Shown here in pieces: positions 1-12,440 of a DNA stretch of 64,000 nt. The notes below the pieces were generated by a model, which ran no database searches, had not been told where the DNA came from, and worked only from the letters and a program-made list of their open reading frames with translations. The position numbers and the translations under genes are program-made. Each line of letters opens with the position of its first letter. Position 1 is the first letter of the stretch. The DNA lies in assembly GCA_946807835.1 (NCBI GenBank), contig OX327704.1, forward strand, positions 124,001 through 188,000. The letters are read 5' to 3'. The DNA is from Ailanthus altissimus. Lineage: Eukaryota; Streptophyta; Magnoliopsida; Sapindales; Simaroubaceae.

Positions 1-240
1 GTGTGAGCGGGCGAGCATGGACACTCGACAGCGAGAGAGAAGGGGGAGGAACCCTAGAGAAAGAGATAAAAAAATGGCGATTTTATTTTATTTTTTCTTT
101 TTCATTTTCATTTTTTTTTAATTATTGTTGTATTAGTTTGTTTGCAGCTTGGACGGTAGAGGACGGGAAAGTTGAATAATTTTTCCTTTTCGGGACTGAA
201 AGTAGTTTAAAGAAGAGGCTCCGGCTGCAATGCCCCGACC
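1..240 (-). promoter_or_regulatory. Possible 5' leader of a gene running off the left edge
   Basis: On the minus strand this stretch reads like a plant 5' untranslated leader: pyrimidine-rich (CTCTTTCTCTAGGGTTCCTC), with a telo-box-like AGGGTT/AACCCTA core at about 50-58, and an ATG at 18-16 that stays open to the window edge. It is more GC-rich than the following 3 kb. Only a handful of codons are visible, so no product can be named. It could equally be non-coding. Confidence 0.22.
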
Positions 241-3200
241 CGATTAAGCAATTTATTTAGTTAATCAATAATAGCATTTTATTTATTTATTTTAATTTTT
301 TTAGAGGTTATTTGAATTCTGTAATGGAGAAGATTAAATATTTATAACTACAGCATAATACTATCTTAACATATTATAAATTAGTATTATTAGTGTCAAA
401 TTATTTGATAAATTATCAATTTGTTATTATTATTAAGCATTAGAAATTTTGCAAAAATTATGACATTATTTGTGAGTCATTAGATTTTATATGCATATCA
501 TGAATAATTAATACACGTAGGAGGTGCAATCTTAACCATCTATAAGGTTTTAACCAATAATTTAGAGTTAATGTCAAAATTTGTATTAAAAGATTTACAT
601 ATTAGAAGATTTAAATTCTAAATGTTATTTTTTTTATGTTGGTTAATTGTTGATTATTAATGCATAGGTCAATATTTTGATATTGTAACAAAAATTTGAT
701 ATTATTTCTTATAAGTTTAGTCTTTGTGTTATAATTTATTATTACATATGACTTGATGCTTAACTTTTAGTATAATAATTTCATCTTATGGACATTAGTT
801 AATGGTATTTGAAAATTTGTTTAAAGTGGTACAAAACATTTAGTATTAATTTGATTTATATATATATATATATATATTTAATAATAATAATTTATGTTAT
901 TTAACTAATATTTTTTAAATATCAATAATTATAAGTATATTGAAAGGAAAACGGTGGTTTTTGGACTCCTTTTTTGGTTGGTTTTGCCCCTTAGTCGGGG
1001 TCTTGGTACTGATGGTGATGGTGATGGTTTTATTTTTTATTTTTATGCAAAGGAGAAAAAGGCCAAAGATTGAAAAGGAGAGGCACTATCTATTGATTTT
1101 ATTATATTTTTTAATATTAAAAGTATATTTTGCTTTTCTTGTTTTCAAAATACATTTGTGCAGTATTTTTGTTTTTTAAAATATAAGTTATGATACTAGA
1201 GAGTAGGGATTAGAGTTGATGTGTCAAGAATTAGGGGACCCATGATGTAGATGAAGAGTGAGTGATGATTTAAAAAGTAGATAGATTTTGTATTATTGGA
1301 ACTTTCTTGGTGGAGAAGATGATGAAAGCATAAGCCTAGATGATTTTATGGGTCTGTTGAAATTTTGTTTACTAGTTTTGTGAAGATATGCAAAAGGTAC
1401 TTCAAACTAAAAAGTTGAAACATCAATCACGCTTTGATGAAATTTCAAATAAATAATAATAATAATTGGAGAGAGAAACCTTATATTGAAGATTCTTGGT
1501 ATTCTAAACAAATTATTAATTTGAAAGACTTTCATGCTCCGAGATTTTTTTTTAAAAAAGTTGATTTTTATTAAAACAAATAATTTAAAGATACAATTTT
1601 AAGAGATTTGACAATCAAAAAAATTAATTGAATTTATTGCTCGTTAATAAATGTTCGACCTCAATCTCTTACAATAAAAAAATAATAATAATAAATTCTT
1701 TTTAAAAAAAAAATTTAATAATTAAGAAGCAAAAAATCAATTCTCAAATAGGAGAGGACAAAATAAATAATGTCACAAACAAACATAATATTATACATCT
1801 ACAATAATTTCAAAAACAACCAACAAATTCTAAAATAAAGTTAATAATAAGTAAATTTCATCTCGCATAAGTAGTCAGATTAGAATTTAGTATCGGCTGA
1901 AAAATTATCCCCTAATGCCAAAAATGGGATAGTGGCATTTAACCCCTGGTTGAGAAGAGCGACAATTAGATCTAAAAACTTGTTAATGGTGGATCATAAG
2001 CGGCAGCTCTCTGGCGAGACTTCAACAGAGTTTGGTGAGATTTCAGCTACGTGGGAGTCAAGAGAGACCAACTGAGTAATAAGCGATGACGAAAGCATAT
2101 CGGGAAAACAAAACAATGGAAAAGTCGTTGGAAGCTCTGGTAAACAGAACAAAAATGATGAAAGACGCTAAAACTAGTAAGGGATGAAGGTGCAAACAAT
2201 TAAACGGGAGTGGAAGGAAGATGCCGTGTATATACAAGTGGGGTGGGAGGGAAGATGCCGTGAATTGAAAGCTATTGCTGCTTACAAGGAGATTAGTTAT
2301 GATGTTATCCCTAGATATTTATCTAGTAATAAGTTTTTATCAAAGATCGATAAATGCTTTTCTTTCTTATTAAGTAATGTTGTTATTTGTTTATATATAT
2401 TTAAAATTTATTTTATTTTTATTTAATATGAAGTATGATATTTTTTTATATTCAATTATATAACGCATTTGTTATAATTTAATTCAAATTTAGTAGTCAA
2501 CTTGATTTATATTACACATCTCTCTAAAGATCATGAGAGACCTATTATCGATGTGACAATTTCTAATAAAACTTAAGACACAAATTTCAAGACCCACTTA
2601 ACTCATAATGTTCATCTCACTATTGTTTTAGAGACACATATCCTATGTGATAATATTAAATAGAGAGATTTTGGAAGCTCATATGCGAATAAGAATTTAA
2701 TTTTATTCTGATATTACTTATTGTAGTCCAGATGCTTACTATTGACCCAAAGACTGACCTATTAGATAATGTTGTTTATCCACTCATATATATTTAAAAT
2801 TCACTTAATTTTTATTCGATGTGAGATGTAACATATAATAACCGAGTAGTAATAAGCCTCACCTTCTTTGTAATAGGTGCATGTCTATTTTTTGTGCTTG
2901 TTTTAGGCACCTTCCTTAATAGTGAGATTCATTTTTATATATAATTTGTTTTTTAGTATATCTTAGTAGTTAGACTTTCATGTTGTCTCGACAGTCATCT
3001 TACTAAAGTACTAGCACTAGAAAAAAAAAAGATATAAGAAAATTTAAGTAAAACTTTAAAAGAAAAATAAGAGAGTTCTAATCAATTTTTTTCCCTTTTT
3101 TTTTTTGGTTATAATTGATGAAAAACATAAAATGAGTGTTAATTAATTTAATTAGTAAGAAATTTTCTTTTATATGAGAATTTGAGAAGATTAATATTCA

Positions 3201-3805
3201 AACTTTGCTCTCATGAGTTTAGGAAGATTAATATAAATTATATTTTATGTAATAATTCTTTTAAAGAATAGAATAAAAAAGGATGAAGAAAAATGACAAG
3301 TTCACATCAATCATCTTTTATTGAATGAAGAGGTCGTAGATGTGCACCTTCATTTAATATATTCTAAATAGGAAGGGATATAATTTATATTTTATATAAT
3401 AAAAATTAAGAACACAAATAATGATAATAATTTCTCATCGGACTTATTGTTTTAGTCGCTCCTAATCAAAAAATTCTAAAACCTGTTCTCTTAAAACCAA
3501 GAAAATAATAATACTACTTCTCATCTCTTCCACTAGAGGGGGATCGTTTTAGCCCCTCTTCTGCGGACCCTCATCCCCCTCTTCCTTTTATCTATAGCTT
3601 AGTTTCTTTATCTTTTCTTTTCTATTTTTTTTTTTTTGTGTGTGGATTTGCCGACCAGTGAGCTTTGGTGTTCTGTCAAAGAGCTTTCTCAGCCATCATT
3701 GGCTTTCTTAGCCCATGCCAAGCCCCTCGGCCCCAGCCAAACTTCTTTGACTTTCGTTGGCTGCTTTTCTAGTCGTTCTTTGGTTGGACTCCAATTGATC
3801 TGCTT
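241..3805. other. AT-rich intergenic DNA, no gene recognised
   Basis: Long A/T runs, a (TA)n tract near 856-877 and short chance reading frames only. The segment 1920-2330 and the segment 3530-3805 are more GC-balanced and may be relics of transcribed or repeat sequence, but I recognise no protein motif, tRNA or splice pattern. The 3530-3805 segment is continuous with 16045 onward if the retrotransposon between them is removed, so the two form one ancestral locus. Confidence 0.6.
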
Positions 3806-3810
3806 TAATG

Positions 3811-6800
3811 TGTTAGGGTCGGTACTTACGTGCCATCCCTGAATGTATATGTACTTGTGTATTTATACAAGTGTACATTCCCATTAAATCGCTAATACCC
3901 ATTTATATGGTATTATGCATGTAACATTACAGACATTGTAGATCTGAAGGAGTTCGAATCAGATCTAAAAGAGTTTAGATAAGGGCTTATAGTTAGTCAC
4001 ACTGAGACATATAATTGCTAAATGTTAGTACAGCTAAGTGTTAACTGGTTATAATACTCAACAGATTCAAGAGTTGGAGCCTTGTTTGTAATGGGACATA
4101 GACCTAGGAATATACCAGTAACTGCATGTTACGAAAGTTGCAATCGGTTGTCAGGAAATGCAAGTTGCACAAGTATGTTCTCGAATAATTGTCCTTGATC
4201 TATTTCTGTCGATGCGGGTTTATCGGTGGATACCTTTATATATAGATCAACATATATCGTACCTATAGGGTATAGATGGTCATTCCTAGCCGATCATGAG
4301 CTTGGAGCTCGTTTTGACATATGAGTATCTAGTTAGGACTGGATTGTTAAAATTTGTGCTTACGTGCCATCCCTTTTGTGTATAAATATTTGTTTTATAT
4401 TTATACAATTATGATTTCAATATATCACTAATTATTTTATATACAAATATGGTAAGATGCTTGTAACATTTTAGACATTGTATAATCTGAAAGACTTCAG
4501 ATCTGATCTGAAAGACTTCAGATCTGATCTAAAAGAGTTTAGATCAGAACTAAGAATTAGTAACGTTAAAAGATATAAATGCTAAAAGTTAGCACTGATA
4601 AGAGTTATCAGGTTATAAGAGTTAGCGAAATCTAAAGAGTTAGAGCCTTATCTAAAATGGGACAAAAACCTAAGAATATATTAGTAATGACATAGTTGCA
4701 AATAGTTGCAAATGGTGCTAGAAAATGTTGTTATGCAAATATATTCTTAAACTTAATGTTCCTGATCTATCTTCAATAATGCGGGTCTGTTAGTAAAGAC
4801 CTTAATATATATATATATATATCAGTGTATGTTTATATCTAGATAGTCTAGATGGTTAATCTTAGCAGACCATGAGTTTAGTGGAAACTCGTATAGAGAT
4901 ACAAGTATTCAGTAAAGACTGAATATTGAACAGACTCACAAAGATCTCCAATAGACATCCCATAAAGTCATCAATGGAGGATCTTTCGAGTTGAGTAGTA
5001 TTCGTGGTCCTTAGACCTGAGTGCCACGGTGGACTTGTGAGTAATCCATCATACTTTAGTTCTACGCTTGTCAGATACCTTTTATGGTCTGACCGCTGGG
5101 TGTCGCTGGGTATGGTTCGATGCTCATGGAGTCTGGTGTGTACAGATATGGGATCCATCAACTCAATTGGGTGAGTAAAATATCCTGAAACTCCAAGATT
5201 ATATTTCAGAAAGTCTTATGGCCATAAGCAGACATATCCGAGAATTAGTTTTATCCTCGAAAAAATAATATCATAAAAGTGTTTACGAATATTATTTATT
5301 GAAATACAAATCTAGAGATAAGTTTATGGTTGAGCATATGGAGACTTGACGGTGTTGATCTATATCTCCGCTCTTCTAGGATATTTATGATGGAATGATT
5401 ATATGAATATGTTATAACCTCAACTTGTATGGTCTAATGTGCCGTTTTGTAATATCCGTAACATGTGTGTGGGACATTGTTCACGGACATGTGAAATAGT
5501 TTTATATAACAAATCGGGCATAGACCTAGAGAGTCTCACAATATAAAGTGTACTCGTTGTGCACTAGGGCAGCGAATTAGATTGAACAATTAATCCAACA
5601 ATTTTCAGCAAAGTGAAAAATGTTTCAAGGTTCCTTTTATTATTCACTTGTCAATAATTGAATGTAAAATACATTATTGTTGTACAAGAGTTGTTAACCA
5701 ATAAGAAATTGACAAGTGATATAATCTTGCTCCATAAATAATTTGCCATGTATTTACTTATTTACCTTACTTGGTAAATACATATAAGGTAAATGTAAAT
5801 ATTCAAAATAGTTTTGAATTATTAATATTTTATATATTAATCAAATTATTATTATTAATTGGAATAAATGGCAAACACCATTTAGTAATGGAAAATGCAC
5901 TTGTTATTAATAATAAGGAATGTTGGTCACTTAGTAATACTTAAATGATGCACTAAGGAAGTGGTGAAACCACTTAGCATTGTTTAATTACCATTTACTC
6001 TCTAGAAATTGATTCATATGAATGAATCAAATTGATGAGTAAAATATATGATTGATTAATGTTTGTAATGGCAAACATGACTAAGTGGTGGTGGAGCACT
6101 AAGAGAAGTAATCATTCTTTGCACTAAACCAAAATTGAAAGAGTTCAATTTTGTGTAGAGAGAATGCAAGATTTGGTAAGTGTGAGTAGAGAGAATTAAG
6201 AGCATTTTTCCTAAGTATTTTCAAAGGTTGAATGAGTTGGCTAAGGTTAATAATTGTTCATGACAAAAGGTTGTAAGGAACAATACACAAAACACTTAAT
6301 TCTTCTCATCTCTTGCTAGTAACAATTAATAAGGACAAATTGTTTTAAGTGTTAAAACATTCCTTTGCTGGAAATTCAAGGCTACCATTTTATCTTCACA
6401 ATCCCACCGAATTTAGTTGTGAACTAGAATTGTGCAAAGGAACACTTCAATGTGAGCTCAATAAATTAAAGATTGAAAATCTTGAAGAATTATAAACCTA
6501 CCTTCAAAACCGGGTAGGTTATTTATTTACAATTCATTTTATATCATGCATGAATATATATATATATATATATGAGATATATATATGCTTGAATGATCAT
6601 ACATGTGATTATATGCTTGAGTTTGTTACATAGTGTATAACATGTATGAATACTTCTGTTGTGTATTTAATTTTTGAAATTATACGTATTTATACACATC
6701 ACACACCATATCACAACATAGATATGGGACAGACTCACGAGGGCCTTCAATAGACATTCAATGTAAGCCGTTAACGGAGGGTCCTCTCGAGTTGAGTAGT

Positions 6801-8327
6801 ATACGTGGTCCTTTGACCTGAGTGCCACGGTGGGCTTGTAAGTGATCCATCATACTTTGGTTCCACGCATGTCACAGACCTTTCATGGTGTGACCGCTGA
6901 GTGTCGCTGGGTATGGTTCGATGCTTATGGAGTCTGGTGCATACAGATATAGGATCCGTCAGCTCCCATATGGAGTTTGATATCCAGATGCTTCGAGACT
7001 GTATCTCAGAAAGTCTTGTGGCTACAAGCAATCATCCCGAGAAAAAGTTCCTCCAGGGTAGAACAATATGGCAAAGAAGTTTGCACATATTGTTCAGTGA
7101 GACATTATTCTGGATATAAGACATGAATGAGCACTAGGGGATTTGACGGTGATAATCTATTTTCCTGCACATCCAGGATATCATGACGGAAGGATTATAC
7201 GTATGCGTTGTAACCTCAGCTTGCATGGTTCAACGCGCTGATTTGTATATCTGTGAAGTGTGCGTGGGGCATTGCTCACGGACTTATAGAATAGTTCCAT
7301 TTGACGAATCGGGCGTAGGACCTAAGGAGTCCCGCGATATGGAGTGTACTCGTTGTGCACTGGGGCAGCGTGCCAGATTAAATTATTTAATTCAACAATA
7401 TTCAGCATTACCACGGGATTACGTGCATGTCTATATTTAAGTGTTAAATACAATAATTAGTCAATAATTGTTATTTACTAATTGTATAATAATATGTAGC
7501 GGATTGTGAACCTTTAGTTGAGTTTACTCAAATGTGAAATTTGGTGGGACCCACTAAGTGGTAAAACTTGATAACTGTGTATGAGGGGCAAAATGTTAAT
7601 TTTTTTACTTTGATTATTTAATTATTAAATAATTAAAATATCTCTCTTCTTATATTATATACTATTTTTTTATATTATATTATTATATTATATAATATTT
7701 TTTTATTAGATATTATATATATATATTAATATTAAATATTGGGTGCTATATAGTTGGCACCCATTACTATTTTTATATTATTATTATATATATTAATATT
7801 ATTATTAAATAATTAAAATATCTCTCTTGAAATATTTGTGTGTCGGCCAAGATGGCCGAGAGAGAAATGAGCAAGAAATGGAGGAAGAAGAAAAGAAGAA
7901 AGAAAAAGAAAAAAAAATAGAAAATTTGAAATTGTTTCAATTTTTTTATGGTGTTTAAGAAGCAATTGAGAATTGTTTTAAATTCTCCATTTTTTATCCT
8001 TTTGGAGAAAAGGATAAAAACACACACTGACCATTTTTGGGTTTAAGAGTTAAATCCAGTGTTGCATATAGGGCTGCTGTTCTAGCTCACCAAGTTCACC
8101 GTGTTGGTGACTAGAATTGCTCACGAGTTGGTCTCCATGCGGACTCCGAAAAAAATACGTGTATGACGTTACACGTTTTGGTGAGTTCTCTATTCTATAA
8201 ATATATTAATACGATTAATATATTATATTTATTGTGTTAATTACAAAATTTATACATTTTCATTACATTAGGCAATAGACACAATTACAAATGCATACAC
8301 CCACGTGCCTTAGATCCTCCGCCAACA
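3811..8327 (+). repeat. 5' LTR, interrupted by another LTR
   Basis: Starts TGTTAGGG and ends CCAACA. It is collinear with the 3' LTR up to 4344 and again from 6719, with a foreign LTR between. Near 7739-7763 a TGGGTGC / GCACCCA inverted repeat with a 10-base loop sits in very AT-rich sequence and is also present in the 3' LTR (about 13957-13981). Confidence 0.92.
4345..6718 (+). mobile_element. Solo LTR nested in the 5' LTR
   Basis: 2374 bp, starts TGTTAAAATTTGTGCTTACG and ends ATCACAACA. It is flanked by TGGAT (4340-4344) and TAGAT (6719-6723), a 5-bp target duplication with one change. The 3' LTR of the host element (around 12970-12985) shows the uninterrupted site. It shares blocks with its host LTR (the ACGTGCCATCCC start and the region with the ATATGGGATCC motif), so it belongs to a related but diverged family. 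A direct duplication with the core GAAAGACTTCAGATCTGAT lies at about 4487-4527. Confidence 0.88.
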
Positions 8328-8330
8328 AAA

Positions 8331-8343
8331 TGGTATTAGAGCC
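8331..8343 (+). other. Primer binding site
   Basis: TGGTATTAGAGCC begins three bases after the 5' LTR. It matches the TGGTATCAGAGC pattern complementary to the 3' end of initiator methionine tRNA, the usual primer of plant Copia elements, with one C-to-T change. Confidence 0.85.
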
Positions 8344-11300
8344 ATTTAGGTTGTTTGGGTATTGTTTAAGTGAATGGATACAAAAGACCCAGTGTAAATG
8401 GCAAGTTTCAAGTATTGAAACGGGTATGCCAAAGGGGAAGCACTGGGCGCTGTAGCGCCAACGGTGACATCTGGCGTCATGGCGGCGTACTGTTCACAGC
8501 CACAGTAATTTTGAACATTGTTTTGAATATTATTTCAAAATTAATTTTTTATGTGTAGATTTATGAGATGTAATGATAAAAGTTATCAATCTACATTATA
8601 AATCGTAGTTTATGAGATGCAATGATAAAAAGTTATCGATCTGCATTATAAATCAGGATTAATGTTTTCTATGTTGGTAACCATAATGGGAGCCCTACTG
8701 GTGGGGGTTAGTTATGCTTACATAAAAAAAAATTAATTAACTGAGAATCATCCTTTCTAGGAGTATGGAGACTATAAGAAACAAAATCTCTCTTAATCAG
8801 ATTGAAGAATATTATATTATGAGATAATATTTTATTCTGATCCGTTTTGTCAATACGGTGTTAGACGAGTCACATCGACCTTGTCCCAATATTGCTACAG
8901 CGTGAGAGATTTGGTCGGTTAGGCTTGGATTATGCCGATTAAACATGAGATGAGGCAAATATATGCGAAAGTATAGCCCAATATTGCTACAGCGTAAGGG
9001 TAGTATCGGTAGCATATATTTGATTATTGACAAGTTAATTTGGAATACACTTATCCAATATTGCTACAGTGTGAGGATAAGGTGTATTTAAAATCAAGGG
9101 GTAAGAATTGCATGAGATGCAATTGACAAGAGTTGTCTACCTGTTGGGTTTACAAATGCCAATATTGCTACAGCGTGAGACCTGAGTAAATTACAATGAG
9201 ATCTACTTCCCACTGTATAGTTTAAAAGAGTTTAAACTATCGTCTTTCCGTTAAAGAGATTGTCAGGATTATGTAAAGCAGTGGGAGGCATTTTAAATCA
9301 AAAAATGTATACTTTGTATACCCATGATTTAAAACATTTTATTAGCGTTTTAATAATTATTCCGCTTACATCTCCTGTAAGTTTGGCCTGTCAAAAATAA
9401 TGGCCACTACGAACCAGTTGGTGAGCATAGTTGATACAGTCCAACTCTAGGGTACTAGAAATTACTCTAACCGATGGATAAATCTTAGAAGTGTTGTGGA
9501 TTCAAAATATTTAGATTTATTGTTGATCAAAGTTTGCTATAAAGTAATCTTGATAATACCTCTTTAAAGGATTGAATAGAGTTGGTGTGACCCTTTTTAT
9601 TAAAGGTGCTTTATCTTTTACTCTAAGTATATCTGGTGAGACCAGATGGGTAAAGGAGAAGATAATAAGGTATATATACAGTATCAATCCTTAGAGGCAA
9701 CATTTATCCAAAGATCAACAAAAGAGCATATAGATAGAAGTGTTTTACTACAGTAAAGTTGGGTATTGGAAATCCCTCTACCCTATAAGCCTTATAAAAG
9801 TCAGGAAGACTCTCACAGATTTATATTTGACAAACATAGACATTTCTAGGGCATAAGATGCCAATTCAAGCTGGGTATGAAATACCACACATCCCTCTCA
9901 TATCTGTAATATGTTGCAGGGATTAAGAGAGACTACAATGAAATAGCTTATAGAAGTAAAGTTGAGAGTAGGAAATGGTGATTTCTTGCAAGTCCAAGTT
10001 GTTGGGCAGCTTGACTTACTGCTAGTATACAATACAATAGTTATATTACATAATAAGTATGATATTTTATTAACTGAATGTCAGTTAATAAATGGACATT
10101 ATATACAATTAGAAATGTCTGTAGATCAGAATCCTTAAATGATACGGAGCTGTGGTATATAAGTTTATGTCATATAGGCGTGAGACGCCTATCCGTCTGG
10201 TTAAGAATAGTTGGATTCCTAATCTGACCATAAAGACTTAACCAATTTATGAATAATGCATTCACAGAGATGACCAAATGTACCAGAATGTACATCACAT
10301 CCTTTCAATTAGATCGAGATAGTGAGTACATTAACAAAATATTTTTCATTTGTTTAAAGAAGAATGGGATTCTCACTCATTATAGTCCTCCGAGTAATCC
10401 ATAACATAATGATGTTTCAGAAAGGAGAAATCGAGCGTTATTAGATATGGTCCAATTGATAATGAGAATTCTATATGTGTGAGTATCTGCTCCAAATACA
10501 ACTGCTTATTAAGTAGAGTTCTATCAGAAGCTATTCCTTTCATTCCGTATGTGATATAGAAAGGAAGGAAGCCACATATTAAATTAGTTAAGACTTAAGG
10601 TTGTCCTACTTACGTAAGAGTTAGTCAGCAGGGTATCTTATTTTGCAAGAGTTATTTAGCAAGATAGACAACACCCAAAAGGTACAAGCATAGGTTTATT
10701 GAGTATCTAGTAAATTAAATAAGATACTATTTCTATGATTCAGAGAAACAAAGTGTGTTCGTTTCTCAATACTCCATTATTCTAGAGAAAGAGTTTCTCA
10801 TAGGTCATGGGAATCATAGAAAGATTGAACTTGGTGAAGTCAATCTAGAAATCAATAAACCAAGGATGGGAACTCAGACTCAATTAAATAGTGACCCTTT
10901 TAGCACACCCTCAAATGGGTCGAAAAGGATGTCTAGGTCAACTTTTAGGTATGATTGATGCCTGAAGGTGAACTTAGAGTTTTCTTGGTAGAAAAAAATC
11001 ATCCTTGACCTATAGCGAGTCGATGTTAAACATCAATTTGAGAAGTAGCAATAAGCCATGAAAATAAAATTGACTATATACATCAAAATCAAGTTTGAGA
11101 CTTGGTTAAGCTACCTGTGAGAATTGTTCTCATTGGTTGTAAAGGGTTTACAAAAGGGTAGTGGGAGCCAGATAGAAGGTAGAGACCTTCTAGGCCCTTT
11201 ATTGGTTTTAGAAAGGTAATCCTCAGTGATCTGGCATTATTAAGGGGAAACCTTTGAACCAATGTTGATGTTAAAGTTAATTAAAATTTTATTGGCTCTT

Positions 11301-12440
11301 GCAGTGTCTTATAACTTTGAAGTTTGACAAATGGATGTAAAGAAGGTGTTTCGAAATGAATACCTCGAGTAAGAGATATTCATGGAACAGCCTGAAGATT
11401 TTACGTCCAATCAGACTTCTAAACTAGTATGCATAAAAAGTAAGTGGGAGCATAATAGTCTTCTTGATGCTATTTGTTGATGACATACTAGTCATTGGGA
11501 ATGGTGTTAGTATGTTATAATCGGTCAGAAGTAATTTGTAAGTGTTTCTCCATGAAGGATTTAGGAGAGACTTCCTTTATACTAAGTATAAAGCTTTATA
11601 GAGATAGAGTTAGGAAGCTGATAGGACTCTCCTAAATTATTTCACATCAATAGCGTCTAAAGAGGTACAGTTAGTTAACTATGAGATAGTTAACATATCT
11701 AATAGACTTGGTGTTCATCTTTCAAGGAGAGTGTCTCTTCAGATGGAAGATGAGAGAGTTAGAGTGTCTAACATACCAGATACATCATCTCTTCAGAGCT
11801 TGATGTATGCTATGATGTGTTTAAGACCTGAGATCTGTTTGGCTGTAAGAGTTACAAGCTGAGTCCAATCTGATTCAGGTGACCACTATTTGATGGTAGT
11901 CAAATATATCCTAAGGTACCTTAGAGGTACAAATGATAAGTTTCTCAAATATGGAGAAAGTAACTTATAAATGAGAAGACGCACGAAGTCAGACTTTTAG
12001 TTTGACCTAGATGATAGAGAGTCTACATCTAGGAATGTGCTCATTCTCATTAGTACTAAGGGAGTTAGAATTACACCAAACAGGGATTTACTGCTAATTC
12101 AGATTGGCAGAGCGGAAGCGACAGTGAGGATTCATAGCTTTGTCGCTGAACTTGGAAGAGTTCCAAGACAGATGGATTCTATCACATAAGTTTATGATAA
12201 ATCAAGGCTATAGTACAAGCCAACGTGCTAAGGGGACACCAGTACTTTAATTATGATAAGATGAATCTCACATGACTAGAGGGATCTTGTCTGAAGAATG
12301 TGTGGTTATTTATAGAAGTGATCTATAAATAATTTAGTAGACCCATATACTAAGGCCATGACTCTAAAAGTGTTTATGAAACACGTAGAGTCGATGTGTA
12401 TGAGATGCCATTATGAATGACACTAGAGCAAGTAAGAGAT
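8344..12440 (+). pseudogene. Decayed Copia gag-pol region
   Basis: No long frame survives, but translated islands in order match Copia pol. About 9960-10080 resembles the protease to pre-integrase stretch (VGNGDFLQVQVVGQLDLLLV). About 10150-10230 is GAG-pre-integrase-like (LWY...HIG...RR). About 10360-10480 is integrase (KNGILTHYSPPSNP, then HNDVSERRNRALLDMVQ). About 11040-11150 and 11280-11400 are reverse transcriptase (MDVKK.F then MEQPEDF). About 11462-11500 holds the catalytic FVDDILVIG. About 12290-12410 is the RNase H tail. Frames change repeatedly and stops are frequent. The first 1.5 kb, where gag would lie, gives no recognisable protein. The end at about 12428-12440 is a degenerate polypurine tract. 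Confidence 0.82.
8886..9179 (+). repeat. Four dispersed copies of a ~21-base motif
   Basis: CCAATATTGCTACAGCGTGA occurs at about 8886, 8978 (with AAGG instead of GAGA), 9055 (GTGTGAG) and 9159, spaced 92, 77 and 104 bases apart. The intervening sequence is not repeated. The array is in the leader/gag part of the retroelement, where no protein reading can be made out. Confidence 0.85.

Noticed and set aside
940..1179. 79-codon hydrophobic frame
   Set aside because: AT-rich, no motif, no plausible plant start (opens with TTG) and the composition follows the flanking DNA.
2184..2426. 80-codon frame opening with an ATG
   Set aside because: The last half is F/I/Y-rich from AT-rich DNA, with no recognisable domain.
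3636..3842. 68-codon frame with a leader-like sequence
   Set aside because: Runs across the retrotransposon boundary at 3811, so the end is artefactual; start is not ATG.
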